DNA of 64,000 nucleotides, from NCBI RefSeq assembly GCF_051020975.1, contig NC_135033.1, forward strand, positions 1,639,501 through 1,703,500. Direction: 5' to 3'. Both the position numbers and the translations under genes were made by a program. Below are positions 22,107 through 32,361 of this stretch, piece by piece. The notes under the pieces are model-generated. The model was not told the origin of the DNA, did no database searches, and was given only the letters and a program-made list of their open reading frames with translations. This DNA is from Osmia lignaria lignaria. Taxonomy: Eukaryota; Arthropoda; Insecta; Hymenoptera; Megachilidae. Numbering within the stretch: the stretch's first letter is position 1; every line of letters begins with the position of its first letter.

Positions 22107-23388
22107 TTAGCTGCAGGAAAAGCGGATGAGTCTGTGGTCGGATCCTGAAGGTTCATTGGAGACCCTCCAGTCTCTCACCAGCTCCACAAGTCCCTGCGAG
22201 CTAATAGTAATATCTAGTACCTCCTGTCTTCTGGAGTCCATGAAGGTTGGCTCAGTGCCTCTGTTCAGGATGCACAGTTCTGAACTGATGAGGAATTCGT
22301 GAAGGCTTTCTCCCCTAGGGTTGATGTTGGTGCTGTCCCACCCTGTGTGGTGGGAGTTGGCATCACAGCCCAGTAACAGTTCTAGTCCTTCTTTTCTTGC
22401 CAGTTCTGTCAGTTTCATGACTTCTGGTTGAGGTGGTGGGTCTGGGAAGTCATAGCGCATGTAAATTGAACCCAGTAACATTTCCCGGTACCCTCCGTCG
22501 TTTAGGTTTAGCCTGAGACGGATGACTGTGATGTCTCCGTTGTTTACCTGTGGCAGTAAGGTCGCAATTAGTCCCTTGACTATAATGCAAGTCCTAGGTC
22601 TATCCTCTGAGCGTACATAGTAAATATTACCGCACCCGCCCAGACCACTAATAGCCTTATGTACGAGCCATGGTTCTTGTACTAAGGCTATGCCTGTGTG
22701 CATCACTGCCATGCTCCTGGCTAGAATCGCCGAGGCGCTTTTGCTGCGATGCAAGTTTGTTTGTGAAAGAAAGCATCACCAACAAATTATTAATAATTAA
22801 ATTAAACATTTATTGTAATAAAAAGAAAATACAGAGTCGGAAATACGTTCTAACAATCGTAGAAAATAAAAGCCGTTCTAGAACAGTCTCGCACTAAACT
22901 GGACAAAAAGAAAAAACCGCAAAAAAACTGTCGAACGCGGAGACGAAAAAAGGGCCTGACCCCGGCCTCCGCGCCCCACTCTCCGGCCCGGCACGGAAGA
23001 GTGTCAGGCACTCACACATAGACAAGTCGCGAAACATATTACCAAATAAGGTAATAAAAAGGTCACGGAGCCCCCTAATTGGCGCTCGGGAGCTCCGTGA
23101 AACAAATCCGTGTGCCTGCCGGAATCTATAAAAGAGCCGGAACAACAAAGGCGATTAGAACAATTAGAGTAACAATCCTTGGCGAGTGAGTACAGTATTT
23201 TTCAAAGTTTAAACCGAGTTGCGCGAACAGTGACTTGTAATCACCAGCCTCCGCGGTAAGCGGCTCTTGTATTAAATAAACTATCTCCTAGTCAAAGTGA
23301 AGCACATTTATTTAACACCCGATTCACTAGCGGCATAATATTGCGGCAAAAGCCAGTCATAAAATTCGCAAACAAAGTTGATCTGCAT
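22107..23388 (-). pseudogene. LINE ORF2: APE-type endonuclease, split by a solo LTR
   Basis: ORF2 starts with the ATG at 23386-23388; the first four codons (MQIN) precede the inserted LTR (22758-23374), and after it the frame continues LHRSKSASAILARSM. Endonuclease motifs: VQEPWL (Glu), LLGCDANSHHTGW (Asp, Asn), VLDITISS and GSDHRLI (Asp, His). A one-base shift near 22116 ends the frame at 22107, although the following codons (VVTTWTRNPRRTNW) are readable in another frame. This enzyme nicks the target for reverse transcription. Confidence 0.87.
22758..23374 (+). mobile_element. Solo LTR, 617 bp, inside LINE ORF2
   Basis: TGTTTGTGAAAG ... AATTCGCAAACA, with matching inverted ends and a perfect 5-bp duplication AAGTT at 22753-22757 and 23375-23379. 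Removing it with one AAGTT restores ORF2 codons 1-8. TCTATAAAAGAG at ~23127 and AATAAA at ~23275 suggest plus orientation. No coding part. Confidence 0.88.
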
Positions 23389-23448
23389 TATCTGGATGCC
23401 GGAGTGAGCCATTAGGCAGATCCGGCATTCTTATTTGCTTGGTCCCCT

Positions 23449-24495
23449 TCAGTGCTCTCCTTGCGAGGCATCATCAACCAGGCAGGCGAAGTGGGTGCTC
23501 GTGGCGCCGCTGCTTTCGCTCCCCCTGATGACTATCCACTCTTTGGCCCTCAGGCCTTTGTTGTGTCTGTCGAGTAGTTTGGTAGCTTCCTCGGCTGACA
23601 GACCTGGTTCCTCCACGTGCACTACCACTCGATGGCGTTTGGGCAGCTCATCGACCGGCAGTACACGACTTTTGAAGTCTGAGGCGAGGCTTTTGAGCCA
23701 GTCTCCGGTCGGTTCATCCGCACACCCGAAGATTATCGCCCCGTCACGTTCCCATGAGCCCGTAAAAATGGGGGCTCTGGTGTCGTCCGGGAGCTCGAGG
23801 ATTTGTTTTCTGATCTGTTTCCTGATCAGGATCGCCTCCTCTGCTCCCAGTTTGCTATCCTGGTAGTTTGCCGAAACTACTGCTAGTCTTTTAATTCCTC
23901 GGATTGCCTGGGCATAAGACCCTTGGTCAGAGACCTTGGGTTTTTTGCCCTGGTGGTCCGAGGGACTGGGGGTGGTGGTTTCCGCCCTGGTGCGTTTAGG
24001 CGCCCCGGACGGCTTGTTTTTCGCCTCAACCCCTGAGGTGTGGTGTTTTGTCATCTGAGAGGGGGAAACGGAAATGTTCTTGGGGGAGGTTATGGCTGGG
24101 GTTGATTTCCCCTTGCCCTCCTCCTTTAACCGTGCTTTATTGTAGCGGCGTCATGCCGCGCCGCTGAAACGTTCATGGGTTATGGGCTGTCTTTTAGAGG
24201 AGCTCGCCCCCGTGTCTGTATTGTCCTTCGGTCGTTTGCCTCCTAAGGAAGCCACGCCCTGAAAGAGGGTTGCCGGCGAAATGTCGGCACTGTTTGTTTG
24301 TGTTTGTTTTTGTTGTTTGTTTCGTTTGTTTCCATTATTGGTCCCACGAGTACCGCGGTCAAGCGTTACCACCCGGGCAGAGCCGCGATTGCCCGGGGCT
24401 TGACTATTTACTCCTGGAGGTCGTCCGGTATCCAGGAGGAACCGTTTGCGACGCAACATCCCTTGCGCCATGCAGACCTCGGCACGGTCTCTCAC
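23449..24495 (-). pseudogene. LINE ORF1 (DUF4780-like Gag protein), one nonsense codon
   Basis: One frame from 24495 to 23449, broken by a single TGA at 24151-24153 after FSGAA; the flanking codons (GCA TGA CGC) suggest a CpG transition of CGA. The first in-frame Met is near 24471. The N-terminus is basic and Ser/Thr/Gln-rich; the C-terminal ~150 residues (SYAQAIRGIKRLAVV ... FTGSWERDGAIIFGCAD ... RVVVHVEEPGLS) resemble the DUF4780 RNA-binding region of insect LINE ORF1 proteins. No CCHC knuckle seen. It ends ~60 bases before the ORF2 start. Confidence 0.75.
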
Positions 24496-24672
24496 ACCTT
24501 GGCTTGGGGGGTTCCTCTTAGTCGGCCCCAGCGGATGGGCCCGCGTGCGGCCTTAAGCCCCATCCACCCGCCCGGACGCTTACGCCAGCCCTTTTGAGAT
24601 TGACCCAGTCGGGTGTCGCCTACGCCGGGCTTCGGCAAGGTGGGAACCCGCTCGGGGGGTAGAAGAAGAACA

Positions 24673-25235
24673 ACAAGAAGAAGAAATATCTCGGATAAGT
24701 CTGTGAGGCCCCTTTCGTTGAGCTAAATCTGCAAATATCTCGGAAACGGTGGGAGCTATGGCAAAATGTTAGGAGACCTTTTTTGTAGGTACTTAAGTTT
24801 TCTACTATTCATGTTATATGACATTTTTTGATCAGATGCGTAGTTTTCGAGATATATCAAGATATTTAAACGTTCCGAAGTCGCACCAACATAATAAAGA
24901 AACAGAAACACCGTGGCCCCTTCCTTTGAGATAACTCTGCACTGTTCTAAGCAGTATTCACAATTCCGAACTCTAAATGCCAGTTCCAGCGCAGTTGTGC
25001 AGAAGAAGAACAACAAGAAGAAGAAATATGTCGGAATATGTCCGTGAGGCCCCTTTCCTTGAGGGAAATCTGCAAATATCTCGGAAACGGTGCGAGCTAT
25101 GGCAAAATGTTAAGAGACCTTTTTTGTAGCAAATTATGTTTCCTACTATTCATGTTCTATGACATTTTGTGATCAGATGCGTAGTTTTCGAGATATATCG
25201 TGATATTTAAAAGTTCCGAAGCCGCACCAACATAA
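24673..25235 (+). repeat. 169/338-bp satellite, right part
   Basis: Continues the array of 18131-19117 beyond the LINE, with the AATATCTCGG motif at 24734 and 25075. It ends in CCGCACCAACATAATAAA before a new repeat type at ~25240. Confidence 0.85.
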
Positions 25236-25735
25236 TAAACACGCCGTTGGAACTTTGAAAAATTTCGATGCGTCGCCAAAGTTCGTACTTTTCGGTAGAA
25301 TCTTCGTCCAATGATACATTTCGATCAAGAACTACGTTGATCGTCATGAAAATGGTTTTTTTTTGGGAGACGTGTACGCTCCTTTTCATAAAAGAGACTA
25401 TCTTATTGCGAAAGTCGAAATCGCACGATCTCACGGCGATTTGCCCCCGCATACGCCTGGGCGTAAGCCCGTGCGTCGCCGATCTATCGGCCTGCCGATC
25501 GGTATTTAGAGGGAGGCACTTTGAAAGCAACACGCCGCTGGAACTTTGAAAAATTTCGGGGCAAAGCAATACGCCGCTGGGACTTTGAAATATTTCGGAG
25601 CGCAACTAAAGTTCGTTATTTTGGCTAAACGGAGCAAAAATCTTCATTTATTTCATCACGGACGTTAGTTTAATAGCATTTAATGATGGATCAATCGTAC
25701 AGAGTGCAAAAATATGATTGTTAAAATTTTGGTCT
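25236..25735. repeat. Short dispersed direct repeats
   Basis: ACGCCGxTGGxACTTTGAAA followed by a TTTCG block occurs at about 25242, 25531 and 25571. Between them, 25425-25515 is a GC-rich module repeated at 26212-26312. Open frames here are short and match nothing I know. Confidence 0.5.
25425..25515 (+). promoter_or_regulatory. GC-rich module copy 1 with GGGC-GCCC hairpin
   Basis: Shares ~85 bases with 26212-26312, including TACGCCTGGGCGTAAGCCC, in which GGGC pairs with GCCC over a GTAA loop, and a TATTTA motif at the right end. It looks like a conserved promoter-proximal or LTR module; the function is inferred only from the TATA-like end. Confidence 0.35.
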
Positions 25736-26045
25736 CATAGGTTCTGGATCGCTGAAAGATAAAAAAAAATTATTAATTTTGATTAATTAAATTACAAATG
25801 TAGTTTCATATTGTTATAGTCGGTTATTTGTTAATGTTTTGTCGTAAGAAAATGCAAAAATATCGTTTTAATATTTTCGTCTGATCAGTTCTGGATCGCT
25901 GAAAAATAAAAAAAAAATATTAATTTTGATTAATTAAATTACAAATGTAGTTTTATATTGCTATAGTCGCTTATTTGTTAATATTTTACCGTAAGAAAAT
26001 GCCAAAATATCGTTTTAATATTTTCATCTCATCGGTTCTGGGCGG
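25735..26045 (+). repeat. 147-bp tandem repeat
   Basis: GTTCTGGATCGCTGAAA starts at 25741 and 25888, and a degenerate third start is at 26035, giving a 147-base period: two full units and part of a third. AT-rich and non-coding. Confidence 0.8.
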
Positions 26046-26211
26046 TTTAAAAATTTTTTAAAATATTAATTAAACCCATGATTTACATGAGAATGTGAAT
26101 TTATTATGTCCTGCATGTTAATTTATTAATTTTCATGTATAGAATGTTATAAAATGAAAGGATATGTTCGATGATATTTTCAGTCTAAGTTTTACCGTGC
26201 CGGCGGGATGG

Positions 26212-26312
26212 TACGCTCTCACGGCGGTTTGCACAGGTGTACGCCTGGGCGTAAGCCCATGCGTCGCCGACCTAGCGGCCGGCCGTTTGGTATTTATAAG
26301 AAGGCTTTTATG
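26212..26312 (+). promoter_or_regulatory. GC-rich module copy 2 with TATTTATAAGAAGG
   Basis: Second copy of the module at 25425-25515, with the same GGGCGTAAGCCC hairpin. Here it is followed by TATTTATAAGAAGG, a better TATA-like sequence, and then a pyrimidine-rich run. A promoter role is inference. Confidence 0.35.
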
Positions 26313-27694
26313 ACTTCGGTTGAAAAGCAGTCTACCGCTCCTCGAGAATACACTTTCTCGACTATTCTCGTTCCGGTTTTCCGTTGCAGGTTATTATTAA
26401 TCTCCACATAGCATTACCACGGGTCGGTGTCTAAGACCGAATGGCCCATATGTGGTGAGCCTTATAAGTGTTGCATACTTGTACCAACTGAGCATCAACT
26501 GTCTGTAACCAAAATTGGTTAAAACTAAAAAAGTATAAGATTGTATAAAATTTGTGAACCAAGAAAGTAGTGTTAGGCGAAAATTCGTTCTATCACTTTT
26601 AGACGGGAGACTGTTTAGAAATATTTAAAGTATAAAGTACACATAAGTCCACTGAATTATGAATAAAATTACGTCCCTGAGTTTAAGAAAAGTCAAGAGG
26701 TGTCAGAAATAAAATCCTCTCTGATACGTTCAGAGAGGAAAATAAGTATGGAAAGAGATTAAATAGATATTTAAAACAAGTCGCTCTCTCCGTACATGAG
26801 TAAAAATGAAAGAAGTCAATGCACGTACCTCACGATTATTCGACGAAGAGTGATTTGCCTCAGTCAAGTGATCGACGTCTCAGGGTTCGACCCTCGATTG
26901 GTACCCCAAAGTGGGAACATCATTTGGTAAATCGGGGTACGTGTCGAAGGGGAAGTCCCACGCGTATTGGTTGTCTAGGCGCGCTTCTTAATTTCTGATC
27001 CCTCCTTGACCTTCCATTTCAACTCTGTCTAACGTTGTCCGTTTCTTTCTACCCCTCTAATGTTACACGAATTTCGTGCGTCGCAATTCCTATTCTTTCT
27101 AGAACATTCGAAATGTATTCTAAATCGATTTTATTTGAATCTCGTTAAATGATGAGGCCTTTACAAACGATGTTCTGGTATCAATAAACGTTTCAATCAG
27201 CGATATTTCTTTTTCCGCTACTTCATTTAATGCATTCGATGGTCATTCAATTTTCATTCTTTTTACGCGTTTCTACGGCTTGTGTGGTAAGGGATACGGC
27301 AATCTATGTTTTACCGTTAGCTAGTTATGGGTACATTTTAACGCGAGTCCACGTACATTAAATGTTAACAATAAATATATTCTAGAATATTTCTTTGCGT
27401 AAACGCTTGGCAGATTTCATTGCCTAGTAGTTGTGACAATACGTGTTTATTACCCCGGTCGACCGTTGTCTCGAACGTTCTTGAACGTTGGTCGACGTTT
27501 TCAAATTCCCAGTGGTTGTCACGCAAACCTCGCATTTCATACTTATTCAAACCATTTCATACCATTCAAATCAAATCGCTTTCACACTTTATTGCACTCA
27601 TTCTCTCGTGGAAGAACCGGCTGACGCATGCTTTACAGGTAGAAGAGGTATTTTGCTAGTGAGGTAAAACAAAAATCATATCTTCTATGTACTA
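26313..27694. other. Spacer without a recognised gene
   Basis: No coding similarity found. A perfect 9-bp hairpin CCTCTCTGA / TCAGAGAGG lies at 26716-26738, and GTACCCC/GGGGTAC pair at ~26900-26945. The rest is AT-rich and single-copy within this window. Confidence 0.4.
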
Positions 27695-27742
27695 CGCGGT
27701 TGGCCTGGAAAATTTCCAAGTGCGTCGCACTGCTTAACCGCG
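27695..27742 (+). other. Fold-back module a (three-way junction candidate)
   Basis: Outer stem CGCGGTT (27695-27701) with AACCGCG (27736-27742); inside, TGGAA/TTCCA and GTGCG-TC-GCAC hairpins. Core CCAAGTGCNNCGCACTG is shared with 27882-27932, whose outer stem has a different sequence but still pairs. Confidence 0.5.
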
Positions 27743-27881
27743 CGGCGAAGGATGTTTACGATACCTCTCTCTTAACGGTTTCGAATTTCAATGTCTCTAT
27801 AACTACGCAGTTTCGACGAGGCAATCGTCCTAAGGAAGGTTGACTCTTATTATTTGAAAAGAACTAATTATAGCCTCCTTT

Positions 27882-27932
27882 GTGTGCCTCGCCTGGGATT
27901 ATCTCCAAGTGCTACGCACTGACGAGGTACAC
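27882..27932 (+). other. Fold-back module b, related to module a
   Basis: Outer stem TGTGCCTCG (27883-27891) with CGAGGTACA (27923-27931), one G-T pair, extendable by one pair. Inside are CCTGGGATTATCTCCA and AGTGC-TAC-GCACT. Same core as module a ~190 bases upstream. Confidence 0.5.
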
Positions 27933-27989
27933 GGATTTGGTATATTAGACGGTTGAACCTATTTAAACACGGTCGGATTGAAAATAATC

Positions 27990-28275
27990 TGGACGTAACA
28001 TATATAATATACATTTAGTATCAATATCATTATTACTATATCTACATTAGATAAAATATAATATACATTTAATAACAATATCATTATGGCTATATCTACA
28101 CTAGATATGAACTACACATTTAAGAACAATATCATTATTACTGTATCTACATTAGATATGTAATATACAGTTAATAACAATGTCATTATTACTATATCTA
28201 CATTTGATATCATGTAATATCTTCATCCGTCCAACAGATCAATATACATTTAATAACAATATCATTATTACCATG
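27990..28275 (+). repeat. AT-rich satellite array S1, first part
   Basis: Units of about 51-54 bases with TACATTTAATAACAATATCA and CTATATCTACATTAGATAT. Some units carry an extra ~28-base block CTGATTCCTTCCCACAGATC. Interrupted at 28276 by a solo LTR and at 29025 by a LINE. Confidence 0.9.
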
Positions 28276-28727
28276 TGTAGGTGATTCAGTGGGAATCTTG
28301 GTTGAATTGGTAGTGGAAAGGCACTGATAAAATCGTATCACTGATTTGGAACTTCGAGTTGGAATTCAAAAACACTAGCACTTGTAATTCGTGTATTTAA
28401 TAAAGATATTACTCGTCGTTTGTATAATTTACAATTCGTCAATGTACTTGTTAGTTGAAACAAAGCTGTTCACTTATACTGAACTTTAATACTTATTAAC
28501 TGGTTATAAAATGGTTTGGATATTCGGTTGCTGTTATCGCCTTGATCGCTTTCGCACTATAAAATCGGATGCGGCTGTTGCACATGGGAATCGGTAATCG
28601 CGGCGCTCTAGTCGCCGCTGCGACTGTTTATCTTTAAAATTTTGGTAAAGTCGCTAACGGCGCTCTGGTTAGTTATCGACCGAGAGCTGTAAACTTTGGT
28701 GGTAATTTCGTGACACATCCGTGAACA
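28276..28727. mobile_element. Solo LTR, ~452 bp, in satellite S1
   Basis: TGTAGGTGATTC ... CCGTGAACA, flanked by CCATG (28271-28275) and CCACG (28728-28732), a 5-bp duplication with one mismatch. Taking it out restores the satellite phase (ACCATGGCTATATCT). AATAAAG at ~28400 and CTATAAAATC at ~28557 are LTR-like signals. Confidence 0.6.
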
Positions 28728-29024
28728 CCACGGCTATATCTCATTTGATGTAATATATTGATTCCTTCCCACAGTTCAATATACATTTAATAACAATATC
28801 ATTATTACTATATCTACATTAGATATGTAATATACATTTAATAACAGTATCATTATAGCTATATCTACATTAGATATGTATTACACATTTAATAACAATG
28901 TCATTATTACTATAACTATATTAGATATAATCTAATATACATTTAATAACAATATCATTGTTACTATATCTACATTAGATATGTAATATAGATTTTTTTA
29001 ACAATGTCATTATTACTACATCTA
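28728..29024 (+). repeat. AT-rich satellite array S1, middle part
   Basis: Same units and orientation as 27990-28275, ending in ACTACATCTA where the R1-like LINE begins. Confidence 0.9.
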
Positions 29025-29027
29025 AAT

Positions 29028-30943
29028 CGACACCCGGCATACTGGTGGACGGAGGAGATCGCGGAGCTCAGGCGAAGATGCCTTAAGCTTCGACGGGTGG
29101 CACATCTAGCTCGCAAGCGCGATCTCGCGACACACCCGCAAAACATTGCTGCCTACCATACAGCAAGGCAGCAGCTCCGACGAGCCATTAAGACTAGCCA
29201 GTACCGATGCTGGGAGAAGTTGGGCGAAGACCTAAACGACGATCCGTGAGGGTTAGGGTAGAAGCTTGTCACCAGGAAATTGGGCACGTTTGCAGAAACC
29301 GCACCCATGGACGCGGCGACGACTGACCGCATTGGCGATGCCCTGTTTCCCATGCTTCCAAAGAGGCCAAACGGCCCGACACCGGTGGAACCGTTGGACG
29401 TTCCACTGTTCACGGAGCCAGAGCTTCTTGCTACGGTAAGTACCCTGAAGAACCGCAAGGCACCAGGACCGGATGGACTCCCGGCAGAGGTATTAAAAGC
29501 TGTAGCAAGAGGGCACCCACAGCTCCTGCTCAACATGTACAACTCCTGCCTGAAGGCGGGAATTTTCTACTGCCGTTGGAAGGTCGGGAAACTTGTACTA
29601 GTGAGCAAGGGCAAGGGGCCAACGGATGCACCGTCCTCCTTTAGACCCCTGTGCATGCTGGACACTGCAGGAAAACTCCTGGAAATGCTTGTGCGCCCTC
29701 GCCTTCATGCCGCAATGAGAGCCGCCGGCGACTTCAGCGAGAGGCAATATAGCTTCAGGTCAGGAAGACCCACGATAAATGCTATCCAGGAAGTGGTGGA
29801 CGCAGCCAAGAGTACGGAGGTAACCACTGTTCACGCCCAGTCTGCCTGCTGGTCACCCTTGATGTGCGCAATGCCTTCAACACAGTAAGGTGGAAAGACG
29901 CCCTAGATGCGATGGAGCCCGACTTCAGGCTACCGGAGTACCTTCTTCAAATACTTGACGATTACATGAAAGACCGCCATCTAGTGTACAATACCCAAGA
30001 CGGCCCGAGAGAAAGAGAGCTGACGGCAGGCGCAGCCCAAGACTCCATACTGGGACCGGACATATGGAATATTTTCTATGACGGTATCCTATGTATGGAG
30101 ATGCCTGAGGGTACCCGCCTGGTGGGATACGCAGATGACATCGCAGCCATCATTGTCGCACGAGACATAGCGATCCTAGATGGCGCGTGCGATCCTAGAT
30201 GCGGGACCACGGTCTGGAGCTCGCGGAAGCGAAAACGGAGATTATGCTTTTGCCTAAGAAGCGCATGCAGGTGGGAGATATGACGATAAAGACTAAGGCG
30301 GCCGTTAAGTATCTAGGAGTAACTCTGGATACCCGGCTCACCTTTTGGGAGCAGATTCGGAAGATTGCACACAAAGCACCAGCAGTGACGGCATCCTTGA
30401 GCAGGGTCATGGCTAACATAGGCAGGCCTCGGCCATGTAAGCGGCGACTACTGATGCGCACTGCTGAAGCCATCCTGCTGTATGGCGCTGAAGTATGGGC
30501 TGATGCGTTGCGATACGAACAGTATCGCAGTCGCATAGCCGCAGTGCAACGACGAGGTGCGCTCCGAATCGCGTGCTTCTACCGCACGGTCTTCGAGCCA
30601 GCTATTATGGTTATCACGGGCGTCATTTCTATTGACCTTCTCGCCCAGGAGCGAAGTTTCGTCCAACGGAGCAAGGCTACCTTAGGCCACGCAGCGGCAA
30701 AGCAGGCCGCCAGAGCACGAACGTACTCAGTGTGGCAGAACCGATGGGTAAACGAGTCACGTGGCAGATGGACCGCTCGACTCATACCGCAACTTGATGC
30801 GCCGATATGCGACATGGAGAGACATTGTCACTCAATTCCTGTCAGGACATGGACTTTTCCGGAGCTACCTGCACACCAGGGGCAAGGCACCTGACCCTGG
30901 CGGCGACTGCCCACGCGATGATGCCCTTCACAGATTTTTTTAG
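29028..30943 (+). pseudogene. R1-like ORF2 reverse transcriptase, multiply broken
   Basis: Frame 1 (29028-29888): linker YWWTEEIAELRRRCLKLRR, then TGA at 29247 and TAG at 29259, then KAPGPDGLPAEVL and SFRPLCMLDTAGKLLE. A shift near 29840 moves to the frame of LDVRNAFNTVRWKDAL and GYADDIAAIIVARD (YADD ~30135). A 19-base tandem duplication (GCGATCCTAGATG at 30170 and 30189) shifts it again; MRDHGLELAEAKTEIMLLP and the thumb continue to ~30780, where another shift precedes QFLSGHGLFRSYLHTRGKAP. Also AQDS for the usual AQGS. Confidence 0.87.
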
Positions 30944-31273
30944 TGTGAAGCGTGGAGAACAGAACGTCAGCTCCAAGAAGCGGTCGTTGGAGCCTCGAAG
31001 TCTGGATAAACACCGCCCTCTTTGTAGAAGCGGTGCTTCGACGGAAGAAGAGGGAAGAAGACGCACTACAGTCCATGTAGCATTGGGTGTCACATACGGA
31101 GTGCAAACAATAGGGATCACTGACTGAAGTAATGTGCGGGACAGTGCCAGTCAGTCTTTTCCAGGTACTGGAGGCTGGTGTTTTTAGTGGATATGCCTAC
31201 GGGAGAGTTCCACACACGTGGGTCAACAATATCTGTCCCCTACGGTGCGCAATAGCATTTTCCCTTCATCATT
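30944..31273 (+). other. R1-like LINE 3' region
   Basis: Follows the last coding similarity and leads to the A-tail. Probably the end of ORF2 plus a 3' UTR. Open frames on both strands are short and GC-driven. Confidence 0.5.
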
Positions 31274-31290
31274 AAAAAAAAAAAAAAAAA

Positions 31291-31386
31291 TATCTACATT
31301 GGATATAACGTAATATACATTTAATTACAATATGATTATAGCTATATCCGCATTAGATATATAATATACATTTAATAACAATATCA
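31291..31386 (+). repeat. AT-rich satellite array S1, last part
   Basis: Two more units in the same orientation as 27990-29024. The array ends in AACAATATCATT, joined directly to ATCCGACTTCGAAAAGG of the Helitron-associated segment. Confidence 0.88.
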
Positions 31387-31640
31387 TTATCCGACTTCGA
31401 AAAGGAGGAGGATACTCAATTCGATGTGTATGGATTTTTTTTTTATGTATGTTCACCGATTACGCCGAGATGGATGGACCAATCGGAACGAAGCCTTTTG
31501 CATCTTGTAGAGTATGTCTCCCGATTGGTCCTGTTAAAAAGATATTTTGCATTTTTTCATTCCTAACGATTTTTATTGCAAAAAATTCATTTATATTTTT
31601 TTCGGCGCTTATTCCACAGGGAATATATCGAGTGGGACTT
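31387..31640 (+). repeat. Helitron-associated repeated segment (copy 2)
   Basis: Matches 17617-17860: GACTTCGAAAAGGAGGAGG, poly-T, GTTCACCGATTACGCCGAG, CCGATTGGTCC, then diverges near 31630. Upstream it meets satellite S1, the same junction as (inverted) at 43898. No coding similarity in either strand. Confidence 0.65.
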
Positions 31641-31749
31641 CTCAACATTATCCGTGGAATAAAAAAAAAAATAGACTTCGTCATTTTTTCTATCAGTTGG
31701 TCGCTAAAAGAAGGGTTGGCTTCCTTCTTCACGTACCAGTCGCTGGAAG

Positions 31750-32360
31750 CTAATTTGGACTGTTTCTTTGCAAAAGTAACCGTCGTAATCTTTGCATTTC
31801 TGCGAGTGCTCTTTCGTCATGCAGTTTAACGAGGACTTTGTTTGGTGCTAAATCAGATAAAGCTAAACCATCTAAACTTTTGACAGGACTAAGAGCGACG
31901 TAAATTTGGTCTTTTGCAAAATTCTTTTTACCAAGATCAATTACAGCTTTGTTTAATGTAGTCCTTTATGCATCGTTACTGCCCAACTTGGAATAAGTGG
32001 TAACATTCTGCGCTCGACGTCTCCATAACCTTTCGTCACCTGAAAAGTTGCTACAACTGGAGATATTGGGATGTAACCGTCGACATCTTTAAATCTATTT
32101 CCAATGGACTCCTTGTCAAATTTTATAAGTACTGAGTCCGGCAACTCTCCCTGTACTAGTTGATCTCTTCGAAGTGCCGGCAATGTAAATTTCTTTACTA
32201 TTCCCATTGCGCCGTTCATCAAGCCATCAGGAATTGATATATTCCGTCGCAGCATCATTCGCGATCCCTCAGTTAACGTTATTACATGTAACAGTCCGCC
32301 ACAATTATTTACATTTACGGGTATGACATTTTTTGGTGGCCTTTTTCCATATGTAGCTGC
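31750..32360 (-). pseudogene. Helitron C PIF1 helicase C-terminus
   Basis: MLRRNISIPDGLMNGAMG (helicase domain 2) to PSWAVTMHK, where the expected helicase motif V is broken by a shift at ~31955. In another frame KAVIDLGKKNFAKDQIYV and ALSPVKSLDGLAL (motif VI, usually with SRV for SPV) continue to a stop at ~31752, probably the natural protein end. This half of the helicase is missing from copies A and B. Confidence 0.83.
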
Positions 32361-32361
32361 C

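Larger units (their letters stand above)
19118..24658 (-). mobile_element. LOA/I-group LINE, near full length
   Basis: Minus-strand non-LTR retrotransposon: ORF1, APE endonuclease, reverse transcriptase, RNase H and a C-terminal CCHC motif, with a (TAC)n tail at 19118-19157. A 12-14 base target duplication GTAGAAGAAGAACA lies at 19104-19117 and 24659-24672. The GC-rich 5' end up to 24658 and the clean duplication argue for a complete 5' end. Length without the solo LTR (22758-23374 plus one AAGTT) is about 4.9 kb. An RNase H plus this ORF1 type fits the LOA clade; I-clade is the alternative. Several frameshifts disable it. Confidence 0.9.
29025..31290 (+). mobile_element. R1-clade-like LINE, 5'-truncated
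   Basis: Starts inside ORF2 (after the endonuclease), includes reverse transcriptase and C-terminal part, and ends in a run of 17 A (31274-31290). A short duplication ATCTA flanks it (29020-29024 and 31292-31296). Motifs resemble R1 elements (SFRPLCMLDTAGKLLE, VTLDVRNAFNT, GYADDIA, QFLSGHGLFRSYLH). 5' truncation and the A-tail are the hallmark of target-primed reverse transcription. Confidence 0.87.

Noticed and set aside
22894..23148. Small minus-strand frame within the LINE
   Set aside because: Lies wholly in the solo LTR at 22758-23374, which is non-coding.
26860..26920. Possible tRNA or tRNA-derived SINE (GGGTTCGACCC resembles a B box)
   Set aside because: No acceptor stem, no cloverleaf and no proper A box at the expected distance.
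27990..31386. CRISPR-like regular repeats
   Set aside because: Units are contiguous, diverged and AT-rich with no unique spacers, and the setting is eukaryotic; ordinary satellite.
31387..31430. AAGGAGGAGG as a bacterial ribosome-binding site or contamination
   Set aside because: No bacterial-type gene follows; the segment is repeated beside Helitrons in an insect-type repeat context.
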